From NCBI GenBank assembly GCA_900618425.1, contig UZAN01040127.1, forward strand, positions 1 through 64,000: a stretch of DNA of 64,000 nucleotides, written 5' to 3'. Numbering within the stretch: position 1 is the first letter of the stretch; the number at the start of each line of letters is the position of its first letter. The stretch is from Echinostoma caproni (Eukaryota > Platyhelminthes > Trematoda > Plagiorchiida > Echinostomatidae). The notes beneath the pieces are model-generated. The model worked only from the letters and a program-made list of their open reading frames with translations. It ran no database searches and had not been told where the DNA came from. Both the position numbers and the translations under genes were made by a program. Shown piece after piece: positions 61,205-64,000 of this stretch.

Positions 61205-61465
61205 TAATCGCGGTGGTTGAGTGGTAAAGGACAACACATGATTGTCTTAGTTCAAATCCCACCAACACCACCTGACTTTCCACATCGCATGCTGTATGGC
61301 AGCCTTTTCCTTGGGTGATTCTCCTTCCTGAAAATTGTACCATTTTACATTTAACAGAAATAATTTGTGTTGACACTGTGTAAGGTTCAGTAGCCTCGGT
61401 GGGATTCGAACCCAAGCAGGAACACCGCCTACGCTTTTGCGCACTCTCTATCAGCTGAGCAACAA
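61205..61465. repeat. Two opposed tRNA-like heads in about 260 bp
   Basis: The plus-strand head has GGTGGTTGAGTGGTAAAGG, a perfect five-pair hairpin GACAA-CACATGA-TTGTC in the anticodon position, and AGTTCAAATCCC as box B. About 120 bases on, a minus-strand head has TTGCTCAGCTGATAGAGAG and an excellent box B, GGGTTCGAATCCCACC. Neither forms a full tRNA (the plus-strand loop lacks the conserved T before the anticodon). This looks like two SINE heads facing each other or a dimeric repeat. Confidence 0.5.
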
Positions 61466-62349
61466 AGTCACGAATAACTTAAAATGAAAGATTTAAAAAT
61501 ATCTTCATCAATCGTTTAAAATTCCAGATCCCGTATTCTGGTTAACTCCTCAAATGGTCAAAAACAAGTTCGATATAAGCACCATTATTCATTACCGAAG
61601 CTTGCAATCTGATTTATAATGGCTGAACCCAATTCTGTTATAATGAAATTGTGAAAAGATCACGAGCCTCGACTGAATTCAAACACGCTCATAAGCCCTA
61701 TCCATTTATGCGTACAATGTTTTTCATATGTGGGCCAGAATGCAGCTGATTTTCTTGAGCTTTTCACATTTGATTTGAGTGAAATCTTTTATCAGTCCTC
61801 TGGGCAATTCGAAATTACTTTAAAAATAAAGAATGCATAAAACAATGAAATAGTTTGTACCTAAAGATGAACAACTAAAATTTAAACTTTAAAAAAGATT
61901 GATTATTTCCATGTACTTTCGTTAGCGTATGTTTACCTTGTGAAAATCTTAACCATAGTATGTTTTCCGGATTTTTTGATACACATGCAAACAGTGACCT
62001 GTTTTAGTATGGGGTATGACATGAAGCATGTCCAAAATTTAAAATTTGGTGAATGTTCTGTACAGTAAAACACAGATTGGTACATCGGTTGTAAACCTCC
62101 TCTTATATAATGCAACGAACCCGATATGGGCTCTTATGATCCAAACACAAAAATTGTGTTTGAATGTACGTATGAGAGTTAGACCTGGCATTTGGATTCC
62201 GTTTTCTTACATCTGTGTTTCTTATTATCAACGTTCTTGTTCCTATTAATCAAAATAAACTGCTCGACGGTACCGGATATTTTGATCATGAAGACATTTG
62301 TTGCTAATCCAAATGTCTCCGCTTACATTTTTCATTTTAGACGTGGTAA
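61466..62349. other. No supportable gene
   Basis: AT-rich sequence. Nothing recognised. Confidence 0.4.
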
Positions 62350-62475
62350 ATGTGATCAATTCGTCGTGTGAATGAGGCGTGAACTGAAAAGCTAGAAATC
62401 ACTGGACAGTTGTCTCTCTCTGTTTGGGTCTCATCAGTAAGGTGATTAAATTGACCCAACCGGGGATCGAGCCTG
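62350..62475 (-). repeat. tRNA-derived SINE (family A), minus strand
   Basis: On the minus strand CTCGATCCCCGGTTGGGTCA is the box B, followed by ACTGATGAGACCCAAAC, TTTTCAGTTCACGCCTCATT and the tail CACGACGAATTGATCAC. The order is as in the copies at 35260 and 40058. Confidence 0.68.
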
Positions 62476-63405
62476 AAACAAGAAAACAAAAGCAAACTAG
62501 CTCTCAAAAAACAGATTATTTTTTCTGAATCAATAAAATGTAAAACAAACTTCATTCGTCTTATACAATTGGAGGTTGATAAATTAGATCAGAAGCGGTC
62601 CAATCCAGGTGCAACAACAGGCAAAGGATGCCAAATCCAGCGACTTAACTGTGCATCATTATTATTCCCATCATTGTACTATTTTCCCCATCATCAGGGC
62701 TTTTCTAAACAGAAAACAATTTATTGATTATTTCGTGTTCGTAAATAAGAAAGCACAACTATATACATGCGTATATTTATATACAAATGTATATATATCG
62801 AGATTGCATTTCCGTGTAGCTTTTTCCCCTGGAAAACTGTTTACGGCAGTTATCACAATGATGATAAAAATCAAAGAATACTGCACATTACATATCTTGG
62901 AAAATAAAAGAGCTATAAAACGGGTTTGTTTATTTTTAAATAAACGTTCGTCCCTGAAGCAACAGTGCAAAGTATGCAAGTGACTCGGGGAAATGAATGT
63001 TGTTTTCAACTCTGTATCCAGTGCCTTCTTGCTTTGGCGGGACACAAACTTTCATCCAGTAAGATTATCAGCCGAATACGCACAGACCACGAATACGTTA
63101 ACCTATCGGCTTGAATGCAAACTATGCGCAAAACCAACATTTTTGATAATGCTCATTGTATTATAAACATACAGGAACTACTCTTAAATGACATCTTTTC
63201 ATAAAAAATGCCACAGAATTGGTTTAAGCGAGATATCAGTGTTATCAGTCAGATTGAAATTTCACCCGAAATATTTGGACTCATTTGATGAGTTATTTAG
63301 ATATTCAGTCTTTTGAAACTCTCCATTTTCTATTCTATTCCACTTTCAACTTCCCCATCTTTCTCCTACTGCTTCATCCGAATGGGTAGCCAAAAGACAG
63401 CAACC
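62476..63405. other. No supportable gene
   Basis: AT-rich sequence. Nothing recognised. Confidence 0.4.
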
Positions 63406-63490
63406 AAGTCAAGTCAAGAGTGAACTTTATTCATCCAATGTGGACAGAATTTTCAGTGAAAAGAATGTTATCGCTTTTGCTTTGGCATTG
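63406..63490 (-). mobile_element. 3' end of the CR1/Jockey-type LINE
   Basis: About 83 bases match the terminal part of the LINE at 31388-31470 with one visible difference (GTGAACTT for GTGCACTT). Both have the CAAGT-type tail and an AATAAAG signal on the minus strand. Beyond position 63490 the similarity stops at a (TGA)n run. It is either an extremely 5'-truncated LINE insertion or the tail of a SINE that borrowed the LINE 3' end. Confidence 0.8.
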
Positions 63491-63508
63491 CATGATGATG
63501 ATGATGAT
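63491..63508. repeat. (TGA)n microsatellite
   Basis: Five TGA units directly abut the LINE 3'-end fragment. Confidence 0.75.
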
Positions 63509-63784
63509 CGCTTCTGTTCTTAAATGGATAATTCTTAAGAACTGAATTCGCCCTATGTCAATCAAACATGAAACGTTCTCTTTACGAACGGGGTATGATG
63601 TTCAAGGGGATGAGCACAAAAGCGTGCTCACAACTAGAATGAACTGTCTATGCAGTGCTTTCGATGCTTCCCAGAGACAAGGGGTAAAATCCGTCTTGAT
63701 TACCATGAAACGAAGATTCAAGAAAATTCAAATATTGCGGATACAAACAAGGAAAGATAAGCTACATTATTGTGTAATATTGAT

Positions 63785-63945
63785 CAATTGATGTTTTGAT
63801 TGGTTTATCGAACGATTGACTGGTTGGTTGAATGATCTATTCAGTGATTGTTTGATTGATTGTTTGATTCATTTATTGATCGACTGAGTGCGTGAGTGAG
63901 TTTGTGAGTGAGTGAATGGATGAGTGAGTGAGTCTGTCAGTGAGC
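63785..63945. repeat. Imperfect tetranucleotide repeat (TTGA/GAGT)n
   Basis: Two adjoining quasi-repeats: TTGATTGGTT/TGATTGATTG units (63785-63880) passing into GAGTGAGT units (63880-63945). Heavily interrupted, consistent with an old, diverged microsatellite. Confidence 0.65.
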
Positions 63946-64000
63946 TTAATTTATCGTTCCCATAAAACTCATATCAAATGTGTTGCGTGATACACATCTG

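Noticed and set aside
61206..61272. Possible functional tRNA with a perfect anticodon-like hairpin (loop CACATGA).
   Set aside because: The base before the putative anticodon is A rather than the invariant T, and the T-stem does not pair, so it is treated as a SINE head.

Overview
The window is eukaryotic and non-coding for most of its length. It most likely comes from a parasitic flatworm of the trematode type. This is an inference from the mix of elements: a Merlin DNA transposon, a Penelope-like element, a CR1/Jockey-type LINE, many elements with tRNA-like heads, and introns as short as about 40-66 bp beside long ones. The species cannot be named from this sequence. There is no sign of operons, ribosome binding sites, CRISPR arrays or rRNA.

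Layout. The one gene I can name confidently is at the left edge: the last three exons (2345-4368, + strand) of the RNA polymerase III initiation factor subunit BRF1. They carry its TBP-binding homology block and an acidic tail, followed by poly(A) signals. The next clear coding trace is a phase-compatible exon pair on the minus strand (11162-11405) for a charged, probably coiled-coil protein. A transposon graveyard follows: a decayed Penelope-like element (13370-15058, minus), directly abutted by a Merlin transposon with matching terminal inverted repeats and a transposase broken by three in-frame stops (15061-16167), then a relic of a valine tRNA (16379-16450). A 215-bp near-identical Merlin end lies in opposite orientation at 18234-18448. 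A 488-bp solo-LTR-like unit is at 19959-20446.

Between 23.5 and 28.3 kb two exon pairs have short, phase-compatible introns and N-glycosylation sequons; they may be pieces of a secreted or membrane protein but remain unidentified. A CR1/Jockey-type LINE (31379-34270, minus) spans an assembly gap and keeps recognisable endonuclease and reverse transcriptase motifs. Its last 83 bases recur at 63.4 kb. From 35 to 64 kb I see mostly dispersed tRNA-headed repeats, simple repeats, a second assembly gap and AT-rich sequence with only weak coding candidates.

Assembly quality matters here. There are two gaps of about 710 N and eight isolated single N positions. At least three of the single N positions are flanked by duplicated sequence and look like unmerged contig overlaps, including a false-looking 34-codon duplication in the Penelope-like element.
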